Origin: Candidatus Gastranaerophilales bacterium
GTDB taxonomy: Bacteria; Cyanobacteriota; Vampirovibrionia; Gastranaerophilales; Gastranaerophilaceae
Length of the DNA stretch: 64,000 nucleotides
NCBI GenBank assembly: GCA_944323165.1
Contig: CALURK010000001.1
Coordinates: 1-64,000 of the forward strand
Reading direction: 5' to 3'
Below the pieces are notes generated by a model. It was not told the DNA's origin. It worked only from the letters and a program-made list of their open reading frames with translations, and searched no databases. This document shows, piece after piece, positions 21,036 to 29,802 of the stretch; the first letter of the stretch is position 1; each line of letters opens with the position of its first letter. The position numbers and the translations under genes were made by a program.

Positions 21036-21593
21036 ATGAATGCAAATAAAGTACTTTTACCTAATGACGTAAGAAAACTTTTAAATATAGATAATAAAGA
21101 GATAGTTGAGTTATGCAAAAAGACTGCAGTAACACCTAAAAAAGACCACAGAGGTCAAGTATATTTTTCAGTAGATGAGGTTAAGAAATTAAGAAATGCA
21201 AAATCCTCTATTATTGCAGGCATGAATGAAAAAGGAGTGAATAAAGCTTTGGAACCTATGAAAACGACTAGCCCGAATGGCAACAAAAATGTGACATTAC
21301 CCATGACTAAACCTAATTCTCAAACTGTTGTTAACGGTTTATTAGAGACTCTTAATAAAATGGAAAATAATATAACTACATCTATGACAAAACTTATTGA
21401 TGAAAAATTGGAAGGTATGGATGATGTAGTTTTGGAACTTGTTAGATGCAAGACTGAAAATGAAAATCTAAAAAATAAGGTTAATGAGTTAAATAAAGAG
21501 AATTTTAAGCTTAAGAATGTATTAAATAGTTTTAAACCTCTAATGTGTGGTTTTTATATAAAGAAAGAAGAAGACGTAAACTTTATGTTGTAG
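21036..21593 (+). CDS. MerR-like HTH protein with C-terminal coiled coil
   Basis: The ATG at 21036 is preferred (AGAGGGG upstream); an in-frame TTG at 21006 would add ten residues. The 185-residue protein starts with a MerR/excisionase-type winged helix: L-L-P-N-D-V-R-K-L-L-N-I, then R-G-Q-V-Y-F-S-V-D-E-V-K-K-L. A Ser/Thr/Asn-rich linker follows, then a heptad-like coiled coil (C-K-T-E-N-E-N-L-K-N-K-V-N-E-L-N-K-E-N). It probably binds DNA as a dimer. It lies 30 bp upstream of recA in the same direction, so co-transcription and a link to recA expression are possible but unproven. Confidence 0.7.
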   Translation: MNANKVLLPNDVRKLLNIDNKEIVELCKKTAVTPKKDHRGQVYFSVDEVKKLRNAKSSIIAGMNEKGVNKALEPMKTTSPNGNKNVTLPMTKPNSQTVVNGLLETLNKMENNITTSMTKLIDEKLEGMDDVVLELVRCKTENENLKNKVNELNKENFKLKNVLNSFKPLMCGFYIKKEEDVNFML

Positions 21594-21623
21594 AAAAACC
21601 CTAGGGGAAGGAAAGGTTAAGTA

Positions 21624-22643
21624 ATGGCTGTAAAGGAAGAAACAACAGTAAATACAACAGATGAAAGAAATAAAGCTTTAAAATTGGCGATAGAAAAAAT
21701 TGAGAAAGATTTTGGTAAAGGTGCCATAATGAAGCTTGGTGACAAGCCTGCTGTTAGTGTTGAAACAATACCGACAGGCTCTTTAGCTTTGGATGTTGCT
21801 TTAGGTGTTGGAGGTATTCCTCGCGGACGTATAATAGAGATTTATGGTCCTGAATCTTCAGGTAAAACTACTTTAGCTCAGCATATTGTTGCAGAATGTC
21901 AAAAACTTGGCGGAATTGCTGCATTTGTTGACGCTGAACATGCGCTTGATCCTGAATATGCCAGAAATCTTGGTGTAAACATTGATGAATTATTGATTTC
22001 ACAACCTGATACGGGTGAACAGGCTCTTGATATTACTGAAGAATTGGTTCGTTCAGGTGCTGTTGATGTAATAGTAGTCGACTCTGTTGCAGCTCTTGTT
22101 CCAAAGGCCGAAATTGAAGGTTCTATGGAAGATCAACAAATGGGGCTTCAGGCAAGATTGATGTCAAAGGCTTTGAGAAAATTAACAGGTATTATCGGAA
22201 AAACGAGAACTACGGTTATTTTTATTAACCAATTAAGACAAAAAATCGGTGTTATGTACGGTAATCCTGAAACTACAACAGGTGGTAATGCTCTTAAATA
22301 TTATGCTTCAGTGCGTTTGGAAATTAAGCGTGTTGAAGGTTTGAAGGGTGACGGAGAAGAAATCGGAAACCATGTTAGAGTTCGTATTTTGAAAAATAAA
22401 GTGGCTCCGCCTTTCAGAACTGCTGAATTTGATATTATTTTTGGAAAAGGAATTTGCAAAATCGGCAATATCCTTGATGTAGCTGTTGATTTGGATATTG
22501 TCAAAAAAGCAGGTTCTTGGTTTAGTTTCAATGATGATAAGTTGGGACAGGGTAGAGATAAGGCTAAAGAGTTTTTGGCTGCTAATCCTGACATTTTAAA
22601 TCAAGTTGAAACTCTTGTTCGTGAAAAACTTGCGAACAATTAA
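21624..22643 (+). CDS. recA: Recombinase RecA
   Basis: A 339-residue RecA. The Walker A is G-P-E-S-S-G-K-T, the Walker B region [10 protein letters not shown], with the L1/L2 loops around M-G-L-Q-A-R-L-M-S and the [11 protein letters not shown] signature. It forms filaments on single-stranded DNA for strand exchange and stimulates LexA cleavage. The C-terminus is short with little of the acidic tail of proteobacterial RecA. The ribosome site GGGAAGGAAAGG precedes the ATG. I saw no obvious LexA box upstream. Confidence 0.98.
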   Translation: MAVKEETTVNTTDERNKALKLAIEKIEKDFGKGAIMKLGDKPAVSVETIPTGSLALDVALGVGGIPRGRIIEIYGPESSGKTTLAQHIVAECQKLGGIAAFVDAEHALDPEYARNLGVNIDELLISQPDTGEQALDITEELVRSGAVDVIVVDSVAALVPKAEIEGSMEDQQMGLQARLMSKALRKLTGIIGKTRTTVIFINQLRQKIGVMYGNPETTTGGNALKYYASVRLEIKRVEGLKGDGEEIGNHVRVRILKNKVAPPFRTAEFDIIFGKGICKIGNILDVAVDLDIVKKAGSWFSFNDDKLGQGRDKAKEFLAANPDILNQVETLVREKLANN

Positions 22644-22683
22644 GCGGTGTATTCCCCTGATTTTATTGGCATTGAAATTTTTG

Positions 22684-22712
22684 TTGACAAAGATTTATTA
22701 ATGTGATATAAA
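22684..22712 (+). promoter_or_regulatory. Strong promoter after recA
   Basis: A consensus TTGACA (22684-22689), 17-bp spacer and TATAAA (22707-22712). It points at the dehydrogenase gene at 22788, but an intrinsic terminator lies between them at 22739-22773. Confidence 0.75.
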
Positions 22713-22738
22713 GTTAGTGGGGTAAATGTATATTTTTG

Positions 22739-22773
22739 AGTCTTGCACACACTGCAAGACTTTCCTTTTTTTT
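22739..22773 (+). terminator. Intrinsic terminator between promoter and dehydrogenase gene
   Basis: A perfect 9-bp stem AGTCTTGCA/TGCAAGACT with loop CACAC is followed by TTCCTTTTTTTT. It may end recA transcripts, attenuate the promoter at 22684, or both. Confidence 0.85.
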
Positions 22774-22787
22774 GAGGTAGTAGGAAG

Positions 22788-23798
22788 ATGAAGACAGCAC
22801 AGGTTTATAAAGATAAAATTATTGTTAAAGATAGTAATGATATAAAGTTAGACGGAAGAAAGGGTGCGATAGTAAAAGTTCTGGGCTGCGGGCTTTGCGG
22901 TTCTGATATCGTAAAATTTAAGCATAATATTGTTCATGATGGTGCTGTTTTGGGGCATGAAATTGTTGCAGAGATATCTGAGATTAATTCCGAAACATCA
23001 TTTAAACTTGGCGATAAAATCGTAACTTCTCATCATATTCCTTGTGGTACTTGCAAATATTGCAAGCATGGTAATGTTTCTATGTGTGAACATTTTAAGA
23101 AAACCAATATTTTCCCAGGTGGATTCAGTGAAAGAGTTTTTGTATCAGAAGAGCATTTAAAGAATGTTGCGTATTTGGTACCTAATAATATTACTAATGA
23201 AGAAATCTCTTTTTATGAGCCTTTAGGCTGCTGTATCAGGGCAATAAAGAGATGTAATTTATCAGAAGGTGATTCTGCTTTGGTAGTCGGTTTGGGCTCC
23301 ATCGGACTTTTGATGAGCGAAGGTTTAAGGGCTTTGGGGTACAAAGTTTATGGATGTGATTTGATTCCTGAGCGTATTGAACTTGCTAAAAGCATGGGAA
23401 TTGAGGCGTTTAATTCAAGAAATTTGGATGAATTTGAGCAGATTATAAAAAGTAAAACCGAAAACTTTGGAGTAGATTCGGTATTTATGACCTCGGGTGC
23501 TGACAAAGCTATTGATGTTGCTTTAAAAGCTGTAAGGCAGGGTGGAAAAATTCTTGTATTTTCAAGCACACCTCTGAGTAACGGGTATCCGAATAATGAA
23601 ATTTATTACAAGGAATTGACTGTGTTAGGCAGTTATTCTCCTTCTCCGAGTGATTTAAGGGATTCATACAATCTTTTAATTTCGGGAAAAGTTAATGTAA
23701 AAAATCTTACAACAGTATATCCGCTTGATAAAATACAACAAGCTTTTGATGATACGATTTCGAACAAGATTTTTAAAGCGTATATCAAGATTAACTAA
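22788..23798 (+). CDS. Zinc-dependent medium-chain dehydrogenase (sorbitol/threonine dehydrogenase-like)
   Basis: A 336-residue MDR protein. It has the catalytic zinc motif G-C-G-L-C-G-S-D (~35), G-H-E-I-V-A near 65, the structural-zinc cysteines C-G-T-C-K-Y-C-K ... M-C-E-H (~95-110), and the Rossmann G-L-G-S-I-G near 170. It oxidises a secondary alcohol or polyol with NAD(P). The natural substrate cannot be read from sequence. Its 3' end overlaps the nagA-like gene tail-to-tail by 8 bp. Confidence 0.85.
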   Translation: MKTAQVYKDKIIVKDSNDIKLDGRKGAIVKVLGCGLCGSDIVKFKHNIVHDGAVLGHEIVAEISEINSETSFKLGDKIVTSHHIPCGTCKYCKHGNVSMCEHFKKTNIFPGGFSERVFVSEEHLKNVAYLVPNNITNEEISFYEPLGCCIRAIKRCNLSEGDSALVVGLGSIGLLMSEGLRALGYKVYGCDLIPERIELAKSMGIEAFNSRNLDEFEQIIKSKTENFGVDSVFMTSGADKAIDVALKAVRQGGKILVFSSTPLSNGYPNNEIYYKELTVLGSYSPSPSDLRDSYNLLISGKVNVKNLTTVYPLDKIQQAFDDTISNKIFKAYIKIN

Positions 23799-24675
23799 TC
23801 TTAATTATATTAAACTCATCATCCCATTCAATCTCACCTTCGTCTGGTTCGATATTGTGGTAGGTGTATGTGTTTTCAATAAATTTAGGGTTAAACATCC
23901 CTTTTTTGCCTAAAATTTTAATTATTTCCGGTAAAAGTTTTGTACTTCCTGCAATAGTTCCATCTTTTGAGGTAGCTTTATTTCCGTCATAATAGATTTT
24001 TGAGTCCGCAAAGATAGTTTCTCTTAAATTACTATAAGTTATTGGAAGAGCGTCGCTTATTAAAATTACTTTGTCTTCAGGTTTTGCTTTAAAGAATAAT
24101 TTTAATGCGTCGTCGCTTACGTGAATACCGTCAGCAATAATTTCAGCGTAAACATTATCACTAATTAGAGCCGAAAGAGCTGTAGAAGTTCCTCTGTGTG
24201 TAATTCCTGACATTGCATTAAACGTATGTGTAGCGCCGTTAACATTGCCAAATCCGACACAGTGGCCTGCTTGTACTTTTATGTTTTTTTCTCTTAAATA
24301 ATCAATTAAGCCTTCATCCAGTTCAGGTGCCAGAGTCACAATTTTTATAAAGTCATCTTCAAGTAATCTATAGTTATCAACCGTTAAAGGTAAAAAATGC
24401 TCAGGATTATGAATACCTTTTTTTTCCGGATTAATAAATATTCCCTCAAGGTGAATTCCCATAATGCTTTTAGTTTTTTTAGCCGCCTCTTTTATAACAC
24501 TGATTTGACGTTTAGTATTTTCCACAGAATCAGTAACGAGTGTTGGGAAGAATTTGCCTATACCGATTTTACGTAATTTTTCAGCTAAATTGACAATTTC
24601 ATTAACACTTGCCTTGTTAAAATCAACACCGTACGCGCCGTGGAAATGCTGTTCTACTATTAATTTTGTTTTCAT
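23791..24675 (-). CDS. nagA: Short N-acetylglucosamine-6-phosphate deacetylase
   Basis: A 294-residue amidohydrolase with the NagA order of motifs: E-Q-H-F-H-G at the N-terminus, G-I-H-L-E-G-I-F (~92), V-Q-A-G-H-C (~135), G-A-T-H-T-F-N-A-M-S (~147), I-A-D-G-I-H-V (~178) and S-D-A-L-P (~205). It removes acetate from GlcNAc-6-P. It is about 80-90 residues shorter than common NagA because the small beta-sandwich domain that embraces the barrel is nearly missing. The partner glucosamine-6-P enzyme may be the SIS protein at 43321. It lies 11 bp after murE and shares its direction. Confidence 0.85.
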   Translation of the reverse strand: MKTKLIVEQHFHGAYGVDFNKASVNEIVNLAEKLRKIGIGKFFPTLVTDSVENTKRQISVIKEAAKKTKSIMGIHLEGIFINPEKKGIHNPEHFLPLTVDNYRLLEDDFIKIVTLAPELDEGLIDYLREKNIKVQAGHCVGFGNVNGATHTFNAMSGITHRGTSTALSALISDNVYAEIIADGIHVSDDALKLFFKAKPEDKVILISDALPITYSNLRETIFADSKIYYDGNKATSKDGTIAGSTKLLPEIIKILGKKGMFNPKFIENTYTYHNIEPDEGEIEWDDEFNIIKIS

Positions 24676-24686
24676 CTTTGCCCTAT

Positions 24687-26150
24687 TTAGTGATTACCGA
24701 AAATTTCTCTGACCTTTTCCCTGTCATCAAAGTGAATAGTTTCATTTGCCAAAATCTGATAATTTTCGTGTCCTTTGCCTGCAACTAAAACAACGTCATT
24801 AGGCTGAGCGATTTTATAAGCTTCTTTTATTGCCAATTCTCTATCCGGTTCAACGATAACATCGTTAACGCTCTTGAAACCGGCAAGAATATCTGTAATA
24901 ATTTGCTGCGGGTCTTCAGAACGCGGATTATCGCTTGTGACAATAACTTTGTCTGCAAGCTCTTCTGCAATTGCACCCATCTTAGGACGTTTTGTCGCAT
25001 CACGGTCGCCTCCGCATCCAAATATACATATTAATTTTCCGTCACTTGGGGTAATATCACGAGCGGTTTTCAAAACGTTTGCTAATCCGTCAGGAGTGTG
25101 AGCATAATCTACAATTACAGTAGGTTTTGTTATTATGACCTCAAATCTTCCTGCAACTCCGCCAATACCTTCCAATGTTTTTATAGAAGTTTCTATATCC
25201 ATCTCAAGCGCTAAGGCTGTTGTTATTGCTGCAAGTACGTTGTAGACCGAAAATAGTCCGTTCATTTTCAAATTAACATTATATTCCTTGTCTTTTACAC
25301 AGCAAACAAAAGAAGCTCCGTCATGGTTAAATTTGATGTCTTTAGCCCTAACATCCGCCGGCATATTAATCCCATAAGTATATGTGCTTACTGTTGGTGA
25401 AATTTTATCTAAAAATTTAGTGGCGTATGCATCATCCACATTTATTACTGCAAAATCTCCTGCAACGAGGTTTTCAAAGAGAATAGCTTTTGCGTTGAAA
25501 TAATTGTTCATCGTAATGTGAAAATCAAGGTGATCTTGTGTAAGATTAGTAAATACAGCCCCGTTGAAATCGCAATAATCAACTCTATGCTGCGCAAGCG
25601 CGTGAGAAGAAACTTCCATCACAACATTTTTAATGCATTTTTCATTAACTTCATACAAAAGTTTTTGAAGTTCAGGAGCTTGAGGTGTTGTATGCTTTGC
25701 ATCCCGATATATGTCATCAGAAAAGAATTTATGTCCTAATGTTCCTATTAATGCGCATTGCTGATTATTTGCTTCGAATAGCTTTTGTATAAGATGTGTT
25801 ACGGTTGTTTTACCATTAGTCCCCGTAACTCCGATTAAATTAAGTTTTTTAGACGGCGAATTGTAAAGTAAATCAGAAATTTGAGCAATAGCTTCACTTG
25901 TATCTTCAACAACGATTTGTGGAACATCAAGATTTAATCTGCGCTCAACTACACATACACAGGCTCCGTTATCAAAAGCTTCTTCTGCATACTCATGCCC
26001 ATCAACGTGTTCTCCCGTTAAACATATAAATAAATCATTAGGTACTGTTTTTTTTGAATTGTATGATATTCCCATTATCTCTTCTGACATATTATTTACA
26101 TTTACCAATTCAATGTAATTGATGCTGTCAATTAAATTTCTTAATTTCAT
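24687..26150 (-). CDS. murE: UDP-MurNAc-tripeptide synthetase, meso-diaminopimelate type
   Basis: A 487-residue Mur ligase. Its P-loop is G-V-T-G-T-N-G-K-T-T (~107-116). The D-N-P-R motif in T-S-D-N-P-R-S-E-D-P predicts meso-diaminopimelate, not lysine, as substrate. H-T-P-D-G-L-A and the final domain G-K-G-H-E-N-Y are normal. It adds the third residue to the peptidoglycan stem. The start codon overlaps the last base of the PBP gene, so translation is coupled. Confidence 0.96.
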   Translation of the reverse strand: MKLRNLIDSINYIELVNVNNMSEEIMGISYNSKKTVPNDLFICLTGEHVDGHEYAEEAFDNGACVCVVERRLNLDVPQIVVEDTSEAIAQISDLLYNSPSKKLNLIGVTGTNGKTTVTHLIQKLFEANNQQCALIGTLGHKFFSDDIYRDAKHTTPQAPELQKLLYEVNEKCIKNVVMEVSSHALAQHRVDYCDFNGAVFTNLTQDHLDFHITMNNYFNAKAILFENLVAGDFAVINVDDAYATKFLDKISPTVSTYTYGINMPADVRAKDIKFNHDGASFVCCVKDKEYNVNLKMNGLFSVYNVLAAITTALALEMDIETSIKTLEGIGGVAGRFEVIITKPTVIVDYAHTPDGLANVLKTARDITPSDGKLICIFGCGGDRDATKRPKMGAIAEELADKVIVTSDNPRSEDPQQIITDILAGFKSVNDVIVEPDRELAIKEAYKIAQPNDVVLVAGKGHENYQILANETIHFDDREKVREIFGNH

Positions 26151-27892
26151 TATTCTGTAATTCCTTTCTGAAGATCATTGTTAAAAGTATTTTTATCCGG
26201 TTGCAAATTTAAAATACGTGCGATTTGTGTAGAAATCTCTTTAAAAATAGGTGCAGCTACCGTATTACCCCAAATTTCTCCTCCTTGAGCAGAATCTACA
26301 ATTACATAAATTAGAACCTGCGGATCTGACGAAGGCATATAACCAACAATTGAAGTATACAATTTGTCAGTATAACCACTTCCATTCTCTTTTGGTTTAA
26401 TAGAAGTACCTGTTTTAGCAGCGATATTGTAGCTGTTTGATTTAATAGGAGATTTTCCTCTGTTAATACTTTCTGTTAAAAGATCCGTAACAACTCTTGC
26501 ATGTTCAGGAGTCATAACCTGAACTCGTTTGATTTTTATAGCCTCCTCTTCAGGTGAGTATTTTATAACGTGAGGAGTAACTCTTACACCATCATTTGCT
26601 AATGCCGAAACCGCTGATACCATTTGTATTGCAGTAACGGAAGAGCCGTATCCGTAGCCCATAGAAGCGTGATCAGACGCATCCCATTTGCTCGGGTATT
26701 TTAAAAGTCCGACAGACTCTCCCGGAAGATCTATGCCGGTTTTTTCTCCGAAACCGAATTTTTTAAGCATGTTGTAAAATTCATACTTGCTCATCATCTG
26801 AGCAACAATTACGGAACCAACGTTGCTTGAATGTTCGAATAAGTAAACCAAATCAATCATACCAGGGTTTGGATGTCGGTTATAATCATAATTCTTAATT
26901 GTCCACCAACCGATTTTAATCTTACCTGTATCGTTTATTCTTGAATAACGATTAATTTTCCCTAGCTCAATAGCTGAAGCTACAGTAATTGTCTTGAAAG
27001 TTGAACCCGGAGGGAAAACATCCGTTAAAGTCCAGTTCTTAGTCTGAAAACTTGTTGCATTTTTGAAATTGTTCGGATCAAAATAAGGATAAACTGCGTA
27101 AGCTAAAATTTCGCCGTTTCTTGGATTCATTACAATAACAGCACCCCTGTGCGCTTTGAATTTTTCAATGGATTTCATTAATTCTTTTTCGCAAACGTGC
27201 TGGACAGCCGCATCAATTGTTAAGGTAACATCTTTACCCTTAACAGGCTTTGTGGCAGCAACAGGATCCGTTGTTATGTTATAAATAACTTTACCCTTAG
27301 GCGTCATCTCAAAGTTAGAAGTCTGTGTTACACTCTCTAACTTGTCTTTAGCAGTTAATTCAACTCCAGATGCCACATCAGCATCAAAATTGTAATAACC
27401 TAAAACATGCGCAGCTAAAGTCCCTTGAGGATAAGTCCTTATACTTTTCTTATCCATAGGAATTTCACGCAAATTAAGCTTTGCAATCTGATCTCTTGTA
27501 TGCCTGTCTACATTTTTTTTTAACGAAATTAAAGAAACATTCTGTTTTAATTTTTCAGTTAAATCAACTTGTGAAATTTTCAAAATAGGTGCAAGCATTT
27601 TTGCAAGCTCTTCAGGAGTATGAACAAAATCTTCTTTTCTTGCGAAAATATCATAATAAACGGTGTCAGTAGCCAATTTGATGCCGTTTCTGTCATAAAT
27701 ATTTCCACGCATTACAAAAGAACTTGCTCTTCTTTGATTTTTTGCCTTAACTCTGAAATGCTTTACATCGAGAACTTGAATACAAAAAAGGTAAACAATA
27801 AATAATAATATTGCAATGAGAAAAAAGCCTTGTATCCACACAAGACGCTCTGAAAAGACTTTATTCTTACTGGTATTAACGCTTCTCCTCAT
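26150..27892 (-). CDS. ftsI: Class B penicillin-binding protein (FtsI/SpoVD-type transpeptidase)
   Basis: A 580-residue membrane-anchored transpeptidase. It has one N-terminal membrane segment (~20-40), a dimerisation/pedestal domain starting R-G-N-I-Y-D-R-N-G, and a transpeptidase domain with P-P-G-S-T-F-K (catalytic Ser), S-S-N, and K-T-G-T. No PASTA domain is present. It crosslinks septal peptidoglycan with FtsW. Position directly before murE matches division/cell-wall clusters, although mraZ, mraW and ftsL are not visible upstream. Confidence 0.93.
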   Translation of the reverse strand: MRRSVNTSKNKVFSERLVWIQGFFLIAILLFIVYLFCIQVLDVKHFRVKAKNQRRASSFVMRGNIYDRNGIKLATDTVYYDIFARKEDFVHTPEELAKMLAPILKISQVDLTEKLKQNVSLISLKKNVDRHTRDQIAKLNLREIPMDKKSIRTYPQGTLAAHVLGYYNFDADVASGVELTAKDKLESVTQTSNFEMTPKGKVIYNITTDPVAATKPVKGKDVTLTIDAAVQHVCEKELMKSIEKFKAHRGAVIVMNPRNGEILAYAVYPYFDPNNFKNATSFQTKNWTLTDVFPPGSTFKTITVASAIELGKINRYSRINDTGKIKIGWWTIKNYDYNRHPNPGMIDLVYLFEHSSNVGSVIVAQMMSKYEFYNMLKKFGFGEKTGIDLPGESVGLLKYPSKWDASDHASMGYGYGSSVTAIQMVSAVSALANDGVRVTPHVIKYSPEEEAIKIKRVQVMTPEHARVVTDLLTESINRGKSPIKSNSYNIAAKTGTSIKPKENGSGYTDKLYTSIVGYMPSSDPQVLIYVIVDSAQGGEIWGNTVAAPIFKEISTQIARILNLQPDKNTFNNDLQKGITE

Positions 27893-27951
27893 AACTTCCC
27901 CATTTCCTTAATTTTATCATAACAGCATTAAATTTAAAAGAACATTAACAA

Positions 27952-27981
27952 ATGTCATGGAAAAAATTTTTTTCATGACAT
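27952..27981. promoter_or_regulatory. 30-bp palindrome in the divergent spacer upstream of ftsI
   Basis: Arms ATGTCATGGAAAAAA and TTTTTTTCATGACAT match at 14 of 15 positions with no spacer. The site is ~60 bases before the ftsI start on the minus strand. It is a candidate operator; without a GC-rich stem a terminator is less likely. Confidence 0.45.
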
Positions 27982-28097
27982 AGCGAAAAAAGGTGTAAGC
28001 CATCTGGGCTATTTTTTAAGTGTACTTTTAACATTTATCCTTCAAAAGCTCTTCTTTATTGGATTTCACAAAAGTTAACAAAAAGACTTTTACCCTC

Positions 28098-28159
28098 TTG
28101 ACTTTTTATTTAATATGTTGCATAATGAAATTGTTGAATGAAGTGTAAATCAAACACTT
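28098..28159 (+). promoter_or_regulatory. Promoter and palindromic operator of the small gene at 28193
   Basis: TTGACT (28098-28103), 17-bp spacer, CATAAT (28121-28126). Just downstream of the expected start of transcription lies AAGTGT-N7-ACACTT (28141-28159), the same half-sites and spacing as the site at 1119-1137. Confidence 0.6.
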
Positions 28160-28192
28160 AATAACAACAGAAAGTTCACAGAGGTGATAGTT

Positions 28193-28471
28193 ATGTTAGT
28201 TAATAGAATTTCAAATATAGATAATAATATAAATTTCAGATCTAATACAGTTTCTACAAATATGGAATCACAAAATGCGATTTTGATGCTTAGAGATCCA
28301 AAGGCTTCAGTTAAGTTCCAACAAAGCCAGGAATTTGCTCAAAATGCCGATTCTGTTGATACAAATCCGCTAAAGGCTCTAGGTTACAAATTGTACAGAA
28401 CCTTTAGTATGATTAGAAACAACGATCAACAAACTCAAAATGAAACTAAACAATTCTCAGTTGTAGCTTAG
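28193..28471 (+). CDS. Small protein with N-terminal N-F-R-S motif, unknown
   Basis: The ATG at 28193 follows GAGGTG at 6-7 bases; an in-frame GTG at 28184 is within the ribosome site. The 92-residue product is Asn/Gln/Ser-rich: N-N-I-N-F-R-S-N-T-V near residue 12, then A-I-L-M-L-R-D-P-K-A-S-V-K-F-Q-Q-S and a C-terminal N-P-L-K-A-L-G-Y-K-L-Y-R-T-F. It has no signal peptide. The N-x-N-F-x motif is shared with other short proteins here. Its good promoter, operator and own terminator show a monocistronic, regulated gene. Function unknown. Confidence 0.65.
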   Translation: MLVNRISNIDNNINFRSNTVSTNMESQNAILMLRDPKASVKFQQSQEFAQNADSVDTNPLKALGYKLYRTFSMIRNNDQQTQNETKQFSVVA

Positions 28472-28549
28472 TTTCGAATAAAGATTTAACATTTACCAAA
28501 AGAACACACACACACTTTTAAATTTTAATATAATACACACACATAATTT

Positions 28550-28587
28550 AGCGGTAATTCAGACGATTATCGCTTTTACTTTTTTAT
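28550..28587 (+). terminator. Terminator of the small gene
   Basis: Stem AGCGGTAAT/ATTATCGCT (one G-T wobble) with a 7-base loop, followed by TTTACTTTTTT. Confidence 0.8.
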
Positions 28588-28598
28588 GGGGATGAAAT

Positions 28599-28632
28599 TA
28601 AAAAAAGGAAATGCATAAACATTTCCTTTTTT
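28599..28632 (-). terminator. Terminator of rpsA
   Basis: AAAAAAGGAAATG and CATTTCCTTTTTT form a 13-bp stem with loop CATAAA. It lies 25 bases after the rpsA stop on the minus strand and is symmetrical, so it may work both ways. Confidence 0.85.
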
Positions 28633-28656
28633 AGTTTTTCGAAAACAAAAATTTAA

Positions 28657-29718
28657 TTACTCAGCGTCCTCATCAGGGAGTCCAAGAGATATACGTTTAT
28701 CTTTCGGATTAAATTTAACAATTTTTGTATTAATTTTATCTCCCGCGTTAAGTATTGAGTTAGTTTTATTTTGATATTCGCTAAGTGAAGTTTGCGGTAA
28801 TAACGCTTCAACACCTGGAATAACTTCAACAAATGCGCCGAAAGGCTTGATTCTTGTAATTATACCCTCTTTAACTTCACCTTCTTTTAATTCTTCTTCT
28901 GCTTTTATCCACGGATCAGGCTCTGTATTTTTTAAACTAAGACTTATTCTTTGTTTGTTGTAATCCACATCGATGATTTCAACATTAATTTCTTGACCGA
29001 CCTTTAGAAGATCTGTCGGGTGTTCAACCCATTTCCAAGAAATTTGTGAAAGAGGAAGTAAGCAATCTACACCGCCTACATTTACAAAAGCGCCAAAGTC
29101 CGTAATTCTGACAACTTCGCCTTTAACGATTTGTCCTACTTCAACTTGTTCAAATACATTTTTACGTGTTTCTGCCATGTTGGTTTCGTAAACTTTTCTA
29201 TTTGATAGAATCAAGTTATTTTGAGATTTATCCAGTGACAGAATTTTAACTTCGATTTTATCGCCCGGATTGCATATCGTTTCTCTTGCACAGAGTTGAC
29301 CTTGAGGAATAAATCCTTGAACCCCTGATACATCAACTACTACGCCGCCCTTAACTATTTGAGAAACAACGACAGCAATTGTTTCATCTGCTTCTTTAAC
29401 TTTTTCAAGTTCTGCCCAAGTGTGAGCGAGGTGAACTTTTTTGTAAGATAAAGTAAATTTGCCATTCTCGTCACAATCTTGTGTGATTAGAAATTCATAT
29501 TCAGTGTTCAAGCTCAAAACATCTTCTACTTTCGCTTTCTTATCCGCAGAAACTTCGTAAGAAGGTACAAATGCAGCACTTTTTGAACCGATATCAACGA
29601 TAGCACCATCGGATTCATAAGCACACACTACACCTTTTACAATGTCTCCTCGTTTGAAATTGTAATCATATTTCGAAAGAAGAGCTTCAAAATCAATATC
29701 CGAATACTGTTCCACCAT
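28657..29718 (-). CDS. rpsA: Ribosomal protein S1, four-domain form
   Basis: The ATG at 29718 is used because AAAGGAG precedes it; a reading from 29781 adds an unlikely basic leader. The 353-residue protein carries four S1 RNA-binding domains, starting about at K-R-G-D-I-V-K-G-V-V, D-E-T-I-A-V-V-V, E-V-G-Q-I-V-K-G-E-V and E-G-E-V-K-E-G-I-I. The third and fourth have the typical D/P-F-G-A-F-V. E. coli S1 has six. It helps mRNA bind to the 30S subunit. It is the last gene of rbfA-truB-rpsA. Confidence 0.92.
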   Translation of the reverse strand: MVEQYSDIDFEALLSKYDYNFKRGDIVKGVVCAYESDGAIVDIGSKSAAFVPSYEVSADKKAKVEDVLSLNTEYEFLITQDCDENGKFTLSYKKVHLAHTWAELEKVKEADETIAVVVSQIVKGGVVVDVSGVQGFIPQGQLCARETICNPGDKIEVKILSLDKSQNNLILSNRKVYETNMAETRKNVFEQVEVGQIVKGEVVRITDFGAFVNVGGVDCLLPLSQISWKWVEHPTDLLKVGQEINVEIIDVDYNKQRISLSLKNTEPDPWIKAEEELKEGEVKEGIITRIKPFGAFVEVIPGVEALLPQTSLSEYQNKTNSILNAGDKINTKIVKFNPKDKRISLGLPDEDAE

Positions 29719-29802
29719 GCGTATTCTCCTTTTTCCAAATAAACACGTCGGTATTATAACATATTTAGCCGATTTGGGCAATAGGCATGTAGTTTTTATG
29801 CG

